36,309 nucleotides of DNA from Alteribacillus persepolensis (GTDB taxonomy: Bacteria > Bacillota > Bacilli > Bacillales > Marinococcaceae). Positions within the stretch are counted from its first letter, which is position 1. Every line of letters begins with the position of its first letter. The translations under genes and the position numbers were made by a program. Positions 1 to 7,913 of this stretch are shown here, one piece after another. The notes under the pieces are model-generated. The model was given only the letters and a program-made list of their open reading frames with translations, searched no databases and was not told where the DNA came from. The DNA lies in NCBI RefSeq assembly GCF_900099605.1, contig NZ_FNDK01000026.1, positions 1 through 36,309 of the forward strand. The letters are read 5' to 3'.

Positions 1-1
1 T

Positions 2-52
2 ATACGGAAGGTGGCGGGGGTGAAACGCCGCAAAAAGAAACCAGCTGCATAA
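2..52 (+). CDS. C-terminal end of an unknown protein (partial)
   Basis: An open frame enters from the left edge and ends at a TAA at 50-52. The visible 16 residues end in a strongly basic tail (KRRKKKPAA). A hairpin with a T-rich 3' side overlaps the stop codon, as expected at the end of a plus-strand gene convergent with the LCP gene. The fragment is too short to assign a family. Confidence 0.35.
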   Translation: MRKVAGVKRRKKKPAA

Positions 53-66
53 GCTGGCTTTTAAAA
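41..66 (+). terminator. Rho-independent terminator of the left-edge gene
   Basis: CCAGCT (41-46) pairs with AGCTGG (52-57), followed by CTTTT. It overlaps the stop codon of the partial plus-strand frame. The stem is only six base pairs, so it may be weak. Confidence 0.5.
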
Positions 67-135
67 AATACCATGGTCACCATCTGGAGGGATGGCGTCC
101 ATGGTATTTTACGTGAAGGGCTTTTGATACAGCCC
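63..135. repeat. Two-hairpin repeat element, copy 1; its first hairpin acts as terminator for the LCP gene
   Basis: AAAATACCATGG (65-76) pairs perfectly with CCATGGTATTTT (99-110), with A and T tracts on both sides, so it can terminate transcription in either direction, including the LCP gene whose stop lies at 196. A second hairpin, GGGCT (118-122) with AGCCC (131-135), follows. A related arrangement occurs at 29693-29764; a hand alignment gives about 40 identical positions of 60. The outer motif resembles IS1182-type insertion sequence ends, but no transposase is present. Confidence 0.6.
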
Positions 136-195
136 CAAAGCATTTTTATAATTATTGCCGATCATATAAGATAAGCAATCGTTTCTCCATCTGTC

Positions 196-1116
196 TTATT
201 CACTGAGCTCAAGGTGTGTTTTCAGTTTCTCAGAAAGCATGTTAAGCTGCTTTTCATCAGGTATATAATGGTAATAACCATCGATTTTTTGGTTTTCTCC
301 CTCAATTTGAAGCTGTTCTTTATGATTAATGGCTTCTCTGTAAGAAGAATGAATATTCCACAGGTCATCTAACGTAACATTTGTTTTCACATTGTCTTCT
401 ACTACTTCAAAAATATCGGTAAATTTCGTTGCAGAGGATATACTCGATCCTTTTTCAATGACAGCTTCGATAACCTGACGCTGCCGCTCTTGCCGTCCAA
501 AATCTCCTCGTGGATCTTCATGCCTCATACGAGCATAACCCAATGCCTCTTCCCCATCCAGCGTGATGGTCCCTTGCGGATAATCTTTATCATGAAAAGT
601 AAAATCGAATTCATTATCAACTTCTATTCCCCCAATTGCATCTACAATACCGGAAAAACTATCCATATTTACCTTCACAAAATAGTCCACAGGAACATCT
701 AAAAAATCCTCCACAGTACGTATCATCATTGTACTGCCGCCGATTGCATGGGCGTGGCTGATTTTGCCTTTTGATCCACCTCCGATTATATCTGTATACG
801 TATCACGAGGGATACTAACCATATTTATGGACTCTTGATGTGGATTAATGGTTAACAAAATTAATGTATCAGCTCTGCCGGGGTCTTGGCGGCTTTGGGG
901 ATCATCAATCCCCATGAGAAGCACAGAAATAGGATCGCCATCCTCAAAGTTAATTTCTTCTAAACGTTTTTCAGATTTTGCCCGGTCAATATCTTCTTGG
1001 ATACTCACTACCGTTGACGTAATCGCCTGCCAGATGTATCCCCCGGCTCCTAGTACTAACACAGCTACGGTTATGATGCTGAAAAGTAAAATTTTCTTTC
1101 CTTTTTCTGTTTTCAT
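196..1116 (-). CDS. LytR-CpsA-Psr (LCP) family cell-wall polymer ligase
   Basis: 306 residues, a usual length for a short LCP enzyme. It has an N-terminal membrane anchor (about residues 8-27) and then an extracytoplasmic LCP domain with the SIPRDTY motif, the KISHAHAIGG stretch and the arginine-rich RMRHEDPRGDFGRQERQRQ motif that contacts the lipid pyrophosphate in this family. LCP enzymes (B. subtilis TagTUV are examples) transfer undecaprenyl-linked glycopolymers to peptidoglycan. The ATG at 1116 is preceded by AGGAGGTG. It lies 101 bp downstream of the GGT-glycosyltransferase fusion, in the same direction, and ends the envelope locus before a strong terminator. By context it probably attaches the polymer made by the neighbouring enzymes to the wall; this is inference. 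Confidence 0.93.
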   Translation of the reverse strand: MKTEKGKKILLFSIITVAVLVLGAGGYIWQAITSTVVSIQEDIDRAKSEKRLEEINFEDGDPISVLLMGIDDPQSRQDPGRADTLILLTINPHQESINMVSIPRDTYTDIIGGGSKGKISHAHAIGGSTMMIRTVEDFLDVPVDYFVKVNMDSFSGIVDAIGGIEVDNEFDFTFHDKDYPQGTITLDGEEALGYARMRHEDPRGDFGRQERQRQVIEAVIEKGSSISSATKFTDIFEVVEDNVKTNVTLDDLWNIHSSYREAINHKEQLQIEGENQKIDGYYHYIPDEKQLNMLSEKLKTHLELSE

Positions 1117-1132
1117 GAGGCACCTCCTGCTA

Positions 1133-1165
1133 AATAAGTAGGGATAGATTCATTTCCTACTTATT
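1133..1165 (-). promoter_or_regulatory. Perfect 10-bp hairpin in the leader of the LCP gene
   Basis: AATAAGTAGG (1133-1142) pairs perfectly with CCTACTTATT (1156-1165) around a 13-nt loop. On the minus strand the hairpin ends a few bases before the LCP ribosome binding site and has no U-tract, so it is not a classical terminator. It could be an operator, an RNA-processing or stability element, or a partial attenuator between the fusion gene and the LCP gene. Confidence 0.5.
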
Positions 1166-1217
1166 CCAAATAGAAAAGAACTTTTAGTGGAAGTGAAAGC
1201 AGCCTGTCGCATCAAAA

Positions 1218-4202
1218 CTATGCAGCAGACTTCGAATCATTTTCATAATTCCTGCCTGTTCGATCAACTTTATTCCAGTTTTTATTGAAAAAGTAATTGA
1301 TCGTTCCATAAATAACAACATACATCAGAATAAAACGATAAATAAAAACATCTAAAAGTATCGTAAACATTAAGGAAGACCAATCCTTTTTTTCAAACGT
1401 GAAACCATAATAGCTATTCATTTTAATAGCTGCCAAATCGTATAATACTCCAAATACAAACAGGTATGACAAATACCCGAAAATATAGAACACATACGAA
1501 TCTGGCGGATACAGAATGCCATTTAAAACAAAATAAGCTGTCATGATAAAAGGGGAGATAATGCCGATGAGAAATGATTCTATAATATAGAAAAACGAAA
1601 CGGACTTTGTAAACAATGTTTTCGTAAAGAACGAACGAAAATGAATAACACAATCAATATAGGCCTTTTGCCAGCGATAACGCTGTTTGAAAAAGTCTCT
1701 TAAGTTTTCAGGCAGCTCTGTGTAAGATACAGCCTCTTTTATAATCACAATTTTTTTATTGAACTGTTCGTATATATACTGATGCATGCGCAATGTAATG
1801 TCGATATCCTCCCCTATTGTCGATCGGTATCCCCCTACATCAATAAGTGCTTGCTTTCGAAAAATACCGAATGCCCCTGAAATAATTGCTAAAGCATGAA
1901 AGCGGGACAAAGATACCTTTGTGATGTAAAATGCTTTGAGAAAATCAAGCATTTGTAAACGTACAAGCATGTTTGCACGCAATAAAGACAAGCGCTCTAA
2001 AGGTCTCCACGTTTTAGTTTGAAGGACATGCACCATTCCACCCGCCGCAACAACATTTTCGTCTTCAAAGGCCTCGTTTACCTTTGGCAAAGCGCTATCG
2101 GTTAGAATCGTATCAGCATCTAATGTAATGACCAAATCTTCACTCGCATATTCAATACCTGCATTTAAGGCATCTGCCTTTCCTCCATTCGCTTTATCAA
2201 TAACGTATATATTTGGAAACAACTCAGACTGATAAACCTGTTTTACCCTTTCATGCGATAATTTTCTAGCAGGCGATTTAGAGGTTCTTGTTAACTTTAA
2301 AAACTTGTTCAAAAGCGATATTGTCTTATCTGTCGAACCATCATTAACATACACAACTTCAACATTTGAATACGATAAAGACTTCATATTATTAACAGAC
2401 GTCTCAATAATACCTTCTTCGTTGTAACAAGGAACTAAAATGCTGATTCCCTTCTCCTTTTCAAGTTTTTGATAAACCCCTTCTCCTTTTGCCCGAAACA
2501 AAGGCAGAGCGTGAACCAAATGAAGCAGAGGAAAAATCAAGCCGACGATAAATAGAAGCACTAGCGGCACTTCAACGTAATCTCGCCATTTATCCTTATT
2601 TTTTGCATCCCACAAGCCGCTTCTTCGCTCATCAGCGATGCCTGTTATCGTGCCATCCTCTTTATTTAAGTCAAGGGCTTGTATCCCCCCGAAATAAACA
2701 GGACGATTTCTCTTTTCAAATCCATATCCTTTTTTAATAACATCCGCCAATACTTCATCAGAAAATCCGTCTTCTATATACAAGGTTTCATTTTGTCCGT
2801 AAAACCGCTCTGCTTCGACCGCCTCATCTAGTGGTTCACCAAAGTAAAAATGCCTAGACAACACTTGCGTCATAACCGTAGGAATACGATTCCCTCCAGG
2901 AGTACCGATTCCCATTACTCTTTCACTATCCATCCATATAGTCGGAGCTGTTAAACTTCTAGCACGCTTTCCAGGTTCGTAGCGGTTGGGAGAATCATTG
3001 TAATCACTGAAATATTCAATAGAATTATTCATAAAAAAACCAGCAGTATACTCTCCCGAACCGAAAAAATTACTTAACGTATTCGTCGCCGAGACAACCA
3101 TGCCGTCTGGGTCTATAATGACAAAATGAGTTGTATCTGTATGCTCGTCAATATCTTCCTCATCAGTATTCTCTTCTTCTTGGGAAGGTTCCGTCATGGA
3201 AATATCCTCCGCTAGATTTTCAATATAATCTTCACTTACCAGCTCATTTGCATCCACATCAGTAAAATCCGGATCACCAATTTCTGACAACCTTTCACTT
3301 TTGGTGGCTTTTTGGATTTCTGTTAATAGATGGGCAAATTGATCGGGATTTTCCTTTGTTTTTTCTATGTTTAATTTTTCAGCCAGTAATAAGGATTGAA
3401 TAACGGACACCCCTGCAAGAGGCGGACTTGCCGAATAAATGGTCCCATCGTTAAGTTCTGCTTCAACTGGTTCGGTCGTTTCAACTTCATAATCTGCAAA
3501 CTCTTCTTCATTTAAATATGGAGCAGCTTCTATTATTTGGTCACCAATTTCGCCCTTATAAAGTGCCTCTGAACCATGTTCTTTGATTTGAGACAATGTC
3601 TTTGCCAATTCTGTTTGCCTTAATGTTTCTCCTGGTTCAATAGCTTCTCCATCCGGAAAAAAATGCGGCATTTCAGAAACCGGCAAACGGTAAGACGCGG
3701 CTGTAAGACGCTCCCATAATAAGTAGTCCACTTCAAATCCTTCTTCTGCAAGAGAAATCGCAGGTGATATTAAATCTTCAAATGGTGTCAACCCATAGTC
3801 CTGATGAATCGTTTCCATCCCTTGCACAAGACTTGGAAGACCCGATACCTTATCCCCCTGGCTTTCATCTAAAGGAGCAGCAGCCCGGTAATCATAAGAG
3901 ACAGGCTTCTTTTCATCTGGAGGCAAAAGCAGCATTTCCCCGCCACCGCCAAGCCCCGATCCGAATGGCTCTACTACTCCTAGTGCAAATGACACTGCAA
4001 TAGCGGCATCCACAGCATTACCGCCATTTTCAAGCACTTCCATTCCCACCTTCACTGCAGCTGGATGCGACGCACTGACACCAAAATTGTCATATGTATC
4101 AACAGAGTCGGCCGTGTTATTATTATCACTAATTGCTGCTGAAGCCGGGCTAATAAACAAATAGTTTAGTATGAAATAACATAAAAGAAATTTTTTTAGC
4201 AA
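1218..4202 (-). CDS. Fusion of a CapD-like gamma-glutamyltransferase and a processive GT2 glycosyltransferase
   Basis: 994 residues. Residues 1-22 form a signal peptide. Residues 36-535 are a complete GGT/CapD domain: DYR at 104-106 for the donor carboxylate, the autoprocessing nucleophile Thr357 in TTHF, NTLSNFFGSG, and GTPGG at 433-437. A helix at about 543-565 follows. Residues 585-850 are a cytoplasmic GT2 domain like PgaC/IcaA or hyaluronan synthase, with DGS 621-623, DAD 695-697, GED 797-799 and QRYRW 840-844, then several helices to 971. The predicted topology fits: transpeptidase outside, polymerase inside. The GGT part ends in the same RRSG-WDA sequence as the separate CapD next door, so it is whole, not truncated. 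The TTG start at 4202, behind GGGGGGTGA, is the only start giving a signal peptide. I know of no standard family with this fusion. Self-cleavage at Thr357 would leave the small subunit tethered to the glycosyltransferase. Confidence 0.9.
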   Translation of the reverse strand: MLKKFLLCYFILNYLFISPASAAISDNNNTADSVDTYDNFGVSASHPAAVKVGMEVLENGGNAVDAAIAVSFALGVVEPFGSGLGGGGEMLLLPPDEKKPVSYDYRAAAPLDESQGDKVSGLPSLVQGMETIHQDYGLTPFEDLISPAISLAEEGFEVDYLLWERLTAASYRLPVSEMPHFFPDGEAIEPGETLRQTELAKTLSQIKEHGSEALYKGEIGDQIIEAAPYLNEEEFADYEVETTEPVEAELNDGTIYSASPPLAGVSVIQSLLLAEKLNIEKTKENPDQFAHLLTEIQKATKSERLSEIGDPDFTDVDANELVSEDYIENLAEDISMTEPSQEEENTDEEDIDEHTDTTHFVIIDPDGMVVSATNTLSNFFGSGEYTAGFFMNNSIEYFSDYNDSPNRYEPGKRARSLTAPTIWMDSERVMGIGTPGGNRIPTVMTQVLSRHFYFGEPLDEAVEAERFYGQNETLYIEDGFSDEVLADVIKKGYGFEKRNRPVYFGGIQALDLNKEDGTITGIADERRSGLWDAKNKDKWRDYVEVPLVLLFIVGLIFPLLHLVHALPLFRAKGEGVYQKLEKEKGISILVPCYNEEGIIETSVNNMKSLSYSNVEVVYVNDGSTDKTISLLNKFLKLTRTSKSPARKLSHERVKQVYQSELFPNIYVIDKANGGKADALNAGIEYASEDLVITLDADTILTDSALPKVNEAFEDENVVAAGGMVHVLQTKTWRPLERLSLLRANMLVRLQMLDFLKAFYITKVSLSRFHALAIISGAFGIFRKQALIDVGGYRSTIGEDIDITLRMHQYIYEQFNKKIVIIKEAVSYTELPENLRDFFKQRYRWQKAYIDCVIHFRSFFTKTLFTKSVSFFYIIESFLIGIISPFIMTAYFVLNGILYPPDSYVFYIFGYLSYLFVFGVLYDLAAIKMNSYYGFTFEKKDWSSLMFTILLDVFIYRFILMYVVIYGTINYFFNKNWNKVDRTGRNYENDSKSAA

Positions 4203-4350
4203 AAACGGTTCACCCCCCTAATTAACACAACGCACACAAGCGCCACACGCGAAAACCCCCTTATAAAACAAATCATGCGAACAGACAGGTAATGCTTTGT
4301 CCGATTGACAAGCTAATCACTCTTGTCATGTCAACAAATAACACTAAAAA

Positions 4351-4389
4351 GGCAGTAACCACTTACCTATTACTGCCTTTTATATTTTT
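4351..4389 (-). terminator. Terminator between capE and the fusion gene
   Basis: GGCAGTAA (4351-4358) pairs with TTACTGCC (4370-4377) around an 11-nt loop. On the minus strand the stem is followed by TTTTTAG; on the plus strand by TTTTATATTTTT. It lies about 50 bp past the capE stop and separates capBCADE from the fusion gene, which probably has its own promoter between 4203 and 4350. A TTGACA-like -35 on the minus strand at 4334-4329 lacks a convincing -10. Confidence 0.8.
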
Positions 4390-4439
4390 CATTGTGTCTG
4401 TCTTCCTAAGAGTTGATCTGCTGTTTCGCTGCCAGACTA

Positions 4440-4586
4440 TTATTTTTGTTGTTCGATTTTCTCCAGCTCCTCTTCCATAACTGCTCGTTCAACCACGTCT
4501 AATGTTTCCTCATGCTTAAGGGTATCCATTAAAAGAATCATTCCGCCTAAAAAGGCAAATGGCAACAAACCTTTTATTATTTTCAT
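4440..4586 (-). CDS. capE: Small capsule membrane protein CapE/PgsE
   Basis: 48 residues. The start chosen is the ATG at 4586, preceded by CCAGGAGGATAGAG; an upstream in-frame start would overlap capD and lacks a ribosome binding site. There is one N-terminal membrane helix (residues 5-20), then an acidic, probably helical tail (HEETLDVVERAVMEEELEKIEQQ). Size, topology and position as the last gene of capBCADE match CapE/PgsE, the small accessory subunit of the poly-gamma-glutamate synthase complex (47-55 residues in known species). The start is 16 nt after the capD stop, so it is co-transcribed. Primary sequence of this family is poorly conserved, so assignment relies on context. Confidence 0.82.
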   Translation of the reverse strand: MKIIKGLLPFAFLGGMILLMDTLKHEETLDVVERAVMEEELEKIEQQK

Positions 4587-4602
4587 CTCTATCCTCCTGG
4601 CT

Positions 4603-6267
4603 CTAATTCGTATTTGCATCCCATGTACCACTGCGGCGTAAGTCTGCTCCACCATTTAGCTGGTTATTTTCGTGGTCAACATACAAACTTTGAATGCCTC
4701 CAAAGAATAGGTTTGAATCCCGGACCTTGACTTGATAGCCCCGATCCTCCAATTCTTCTTCCACATCTTCTGAAAAACTGTCTTCTATATGAACCGTTCC
4801 CTCTTCTACGTAAAACCTTGGTCTATTAATCGCCGTTTGCATATTTTCACCAAATAGAAGCTGACGGATAATAACTTGTGCCATCACCATTGGAATACGT
4901 TTCCCGCCTGGGGTACCGATTCCTAGAACAGGTTTGCCGTCTTTTGCTAATATTGTTGGAGCCATGAAGCTGCGAGGACGCTTGCCGGCCTCAGCTGTGT
5001 TGGGCGAAGACGAGTCTTTACTAAAATTCTTTAATTGATTGTTTAAAAACATTCCGTTTACGTTTTTGCCAGAGCCAAAAAATTTACTTAATGTGTTTGT
5101 CGTCGACACCATCATCCCGTTGGAATCATGCACAACAAAATGGGTCGTATCACTGTGATCCTCGTTGCTGGCTTCGGAATCATCGTTTTTTAAACCCGTT
5201 TTTGATAACTGTTCAAATAAAATATCAGTACTAATTTCTCGCGCATGTTCTTTACTGCTTAACTGCTGTATTGGTACATTGGTAAAATTCATATCTGCAA
5301 TATACCGCAAGCGGTCTTGGTAGCTGGCTGCAGAAATTTCACTCATTATGTCTATATAATCAGCCGGGGCTTCACGCGCTTTTTCGATATCACTTACTTG
5401 TGCTGTGTGTAATATTTCAATTAACGTTAAACCTGCTAATGGAGGAGGGGCTGCATATATTTGATAGTCGTCCAATTCTCCTTGCACAGGCTCCATTTCT
5501 AACACCGAGTAATTCTTGAAATCGTCCATCTCAAGCCCGTCAATCTCCTCAACAATACTTTCTCCCAGTTCTCCTTCATAAAAAGCGGAGGAGCCTTCTT
5601 CTTGAATCGTTGTTAGTGATTCAGCAAGCTCTGGCTGAATCACTTTCTCACCAGGTTTAATAGCCTCATCATTTTTAAAGAAAGGATCTAAATCACCTGA
5701 CAACTGGTCTTCTGCGTTCTCTAGACGCTCTGTTAATACTTGATTGGCTTCAAAACCATATTCTGCTAACTCAATCGAAGGTTGAATTAAATCAGCCATG
5801 TCCATAGTTCCGAAATCATTATGAATTTCCTCCATGCCCTTTACAAAGCCCGGGACTCCAACATTTCCTTCTGGAAGCTCACCTGTAGACGGCATGACTT
5901 CCCGATAGTCATATGCAACAGGCTGATCGTTTGGAGGAGCAATAAGCATTGCCCCTCCACCTCCTATGCCTGAACCAAACGGTTCCACAACGTTAAGAGC
6001 ATAAGAGACAGCAATCGCTGCATCAACAGCGTTCCCTCCATTTTCCAATACATTCATTCCAACTTCTACTGCTAAGGGATGGGCAGCACTTACCCCATAG
6101 GGTTGTTTTCCACCATCTTGAACAGCCTCCTCATTCTGAATCGATGTGTTGTTCTGGTTAGAAGGGTAGATTACATAAAGAACGATCACTAATATGGAGA
6201 CACTTAATGCTGTCAGAGCCTTCTTATTCTTCAGGTATTCTTTCATTTGCTTTAGATGCTCTTTCAT
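4603..6267 (-). CDS. capD: Capsule depolymerase/transpeptidase CapD (gamma-glutamyltransferase family)
   Basis: 554 residues. A basic N-terminus and one membrane helix (about 17-34) anchor an external GGT domain: GVSAAHPLAVEVGMNVLENGGNA-type opening, DYR at 120-122, acidic linker, nucleophile Thr374 in DTTHF (autoprocessing site), NTLSKFFGSG, and GTPGG at 451-455. In B. anthracis CapD cleaves poly-gamma-glutamate and links it covalently to peptidoglycan. The ATG at 6267 follows AAAGGAG and lies inside the 3' end of capA (44-nt overlap), indicating translational coupling. The protein is a clear paralogue of the GGT domain in the fusion protein 400 bp downstream. The presence of capD rather than only capE suggests a wall-attached rather than released polymer; this is inference from known systems. 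Confidence 0.93.
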   Translation of the reverse strand: MKEHLKQMKEYLKNKKALTALSVSILVIVLYVIYPSNQNNTSIQNEEAVQDGGKQPYGVSAAHPLAVEVGMNVLENGGNAVDAAIAVSYALNVVEPFGSGIGGGGAMLIAPPNDQPVAYDYREVMPSTGELPEGNVGVPGFVKGMEEIHNDFGTMDMADLIQPSIELAEYGFEANQVLTERLENAEDQLSGDLDPFFKNDEAIKPGEKVIQPELAESLTTIQEEGSSAFYEGELGESIVEEIDGLEMDDFKNYSVLEMEPVQGELDDYQIYAAPPPLAGLTLIEILHTAQVSDIEKAREAPADYIDIMSEISAASYQDRLRYIADMNFTNVPIQQLSSKEHAREISTDILFEQLSKTGLKNDDSEASNEDHSDTTHFVVHDSNGMMVSTTNTLSKFFGSGKNVNGMFLNNQLKNFSKDSSSPNTAEAGKRPRSFMAPTILAKDGKPVLGIGTPGGKRIPMVMAQVIIRQLLFGENMQTAINRPRFYVEEGTVHIEDSFSEDVEEELEDRGYQVKVRDSNLFFGGIQSLYVDHENNQLNGGADLRRSGTWDANTN

Positions 6268-7435
6268 TTGCTGTCGCTCCTTTTACCACATCGGAGTGAT
6301 CCACCTCAAAAATCAAGCGTCCATTCTCTTCATACCACTTTGCATCAGAAGAGGCTTCTTTTGTCAGCTGTCTGAAAATCTGCTTTTCTTGATAAGCTGC
6401 TAACGGACCATTCAAAGGCTGCGGCTGCCCTTCATAAATCCGAAATGGATGAAAAATAAGCTTTGCTTCCCCGCTTTCAGAAAGTTGATAGTTTGCCACA
6501 GCAGTATCTCTCGTACGTGACCAGCCTTGATCAAAAATAAAATTGCCTAAGCTGTACATAATTAACGTGTCATTGTATACATCCGCCGATAATAATACAT
6601 GCGGATGATGCCCTATAATAATATCTGCTCCAGCGTCAGCAATCCCCTCTGCCATTTCTTTTTGGCGGGGATGGACATTACTGTCATACTCTTGTCCCCA
6701 GTGCATATGGACTACTACTAGATCGGCACGATTTTTGGCTTCTTGCACCAATGGGATAAATAAAGCTGGATCGGCAGGCAAAATACCTGCTTCACCTTCA
6801 TTCGCAACATCACCATCACCGTAGACATCACTGAAGCCCAATGTTGCTATTTTTACTCCATTTTTCTCTTCCATGTGTATATTTTTGGCTTGTTCTATGT
6901 TCATTCCGGTTCCAGCAAAGCCTACATTTGAATCTTCAAATGCGTTAATTGTCTCTTGAATACCTGCTTGCCCATAGTCAGCCATATGGAGGTTAGCTAG
7001 ATTCACATTCGTAAAGTGATTTCGTTCTAAGGCTTCTACAGTCTCTTCATCTGTTTCAAACACAATTTCTTTCCCTGGCTCTGGTTCCAGTTCACTTTCT
7101 CCTGTAACAACGGGCTGATAAAAGTTTCCAGTAACATAATCGGACTGTTGAAATAGTGGTTTGACGTTTTCAAATAAATAATCATATCCATGTTGATCTA
7201 CTGCCTCATCTACATACCTGCCAAACATCATGTCACCAACCATTGATGCAGTCAGCAGTGAATCATTTTCTTCATCCGCTGATACACTTTGTTTTGAATC
7301 CAGCACTGATGTGGAAGATATAAAAAGTAGTACGATCATAAAAGCAGTGGCCAATGCTGTATGTTTTGTCTTGACCTTTTTATGTTTCTTTATAAACTTC
7401 AAAAACTTTTCCTGAAACGATAATTTTTTTGCCAT
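6224..7435 (-). CDS. capA: Poly-gamma-glutamate synthesis protein CapA/PgsA
   Basis: 403 residues. A basic cytoplasmic N-terminus and one helix (about 27-45) are followed by an external PGA_cap domain of the metallophosphatase fold: VGDMMFGR near residue 66, NLANLHMADYG, VVVHMHWGQEY, GHHPH and YSLGNFIFDQGW. CapA is the subunit needed for polymer elongation and export in the CapBCA membrane complex. The ATG at 7435 follows an AGGGTGAG site 12 nt after the capC stop. The C-terminal tail is rich in Ala, Asn, Glu and Lys and encodes the capD ribosome binding site in another frame. Confidence 0.95.
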   Translation of the reverse strand: MAKKLSFQEKFLKFIKKHKKVKTKHTALATAFMIVLLFISSTSVLDSKQSVSADEENDSLLTASMVGDMMFGRYVDEAVDQHGYDYLFENVKPLFQQSDYVTGNFYQPVVTGESELEPEPGKEIVFETDEETVEALERNHFTNVNLANLHMADYGQAGIQETINAFEDSNVGFAGTGMNIEQAKNIHMEEKNGVKIATLGFSDVYGDGDVANEGEAGILPADPALFIPLVQEAKNRADLVVVHMHWGQEYDSNVHPRQKEMAEGIADAGADIIIGHHPHVLLSADVYNDTLIMYSLGNFIFDQGWSRTRDTAVANYQLSESGEAKLIFHPFRIYEGQPQPLNGPLAAYQEKQIFRQLTKEASSDAKWYEENGRLIFEVDHSDVVKGATANERASKANERIPEE

Positions 7436-7447
7436 TGCACACTCACC

Positions 7448-7897
7448 CTAAAACATATAGTAGACGGACATGATTGCAAACGTTATACCGCTGAGAAGCA
7501 GAGTACTTCCTACAGTAGGGATAAGTCCCTGCCTTTGGATGGTATTGGCAATCAATCCTGGAACAATAACCCCGATTCCTCGTAACTCATGTATTTCAAA
7601 AGGAAGCATGGGGTAAAAGAAATCCAAAATAATTTTTAAGATAATTCCTGTTGTTAACATTGCGGCAAACTTTCTCCGGCCATAAAGGATTGTTATTTTG
7701 CCTATCCCATAGACGACAATAAAATAGGTGAGAAAGCTAATGAGTAACACAATAGCTAATAAAGTAACCTGATCAAAAACTAAAGCAAGATATCCTGGCA
7801 CAATAAGGCCAGCTGGCAATACACCTGTTTTTTCTGCATATATAAGACTTAAAACAATTCCTACGACTAGTGATATATATAAATCTGCTCCGAACAA
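7448..7897 (-). CDS. capC: Poly-gamma-glutamate synthesis membrane subunit CapC/PgsC
   Basis: 149 residues, nearly all hydrophobic, with four to five membrane helices. It begins MFGADLYISLVVG, close to the typical PgsC start MFGSDLYIAL, and contains LPAGLIVPGYLAL and IGVIVPGLIANTIQRQG. It forms the synthase core with CapB. The start is TTG at 7897, preceded by AGGAGG with 8-nt spacing, in the 16-nt gap after capB. Tight spacing to both neighbours shows one operon. Confidence 0.95.
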   Translation of the reverse strand: MFGADLYISLVVGIVLSLIYAEKTGVLPAGLIVPGYLALVFDQVTLLAIVLLISFLTYFIVVYGIGKITILYGRRKFAAMLTTGIILKIILDFFYPMLPFEIHELRGIGVIVPGLIANTIQRQGLIPTVGSTLLLSGITFAIMSVYYMF

Positions 7898-7913
7898 TTT
7901 CTTTTCCTCCTAC

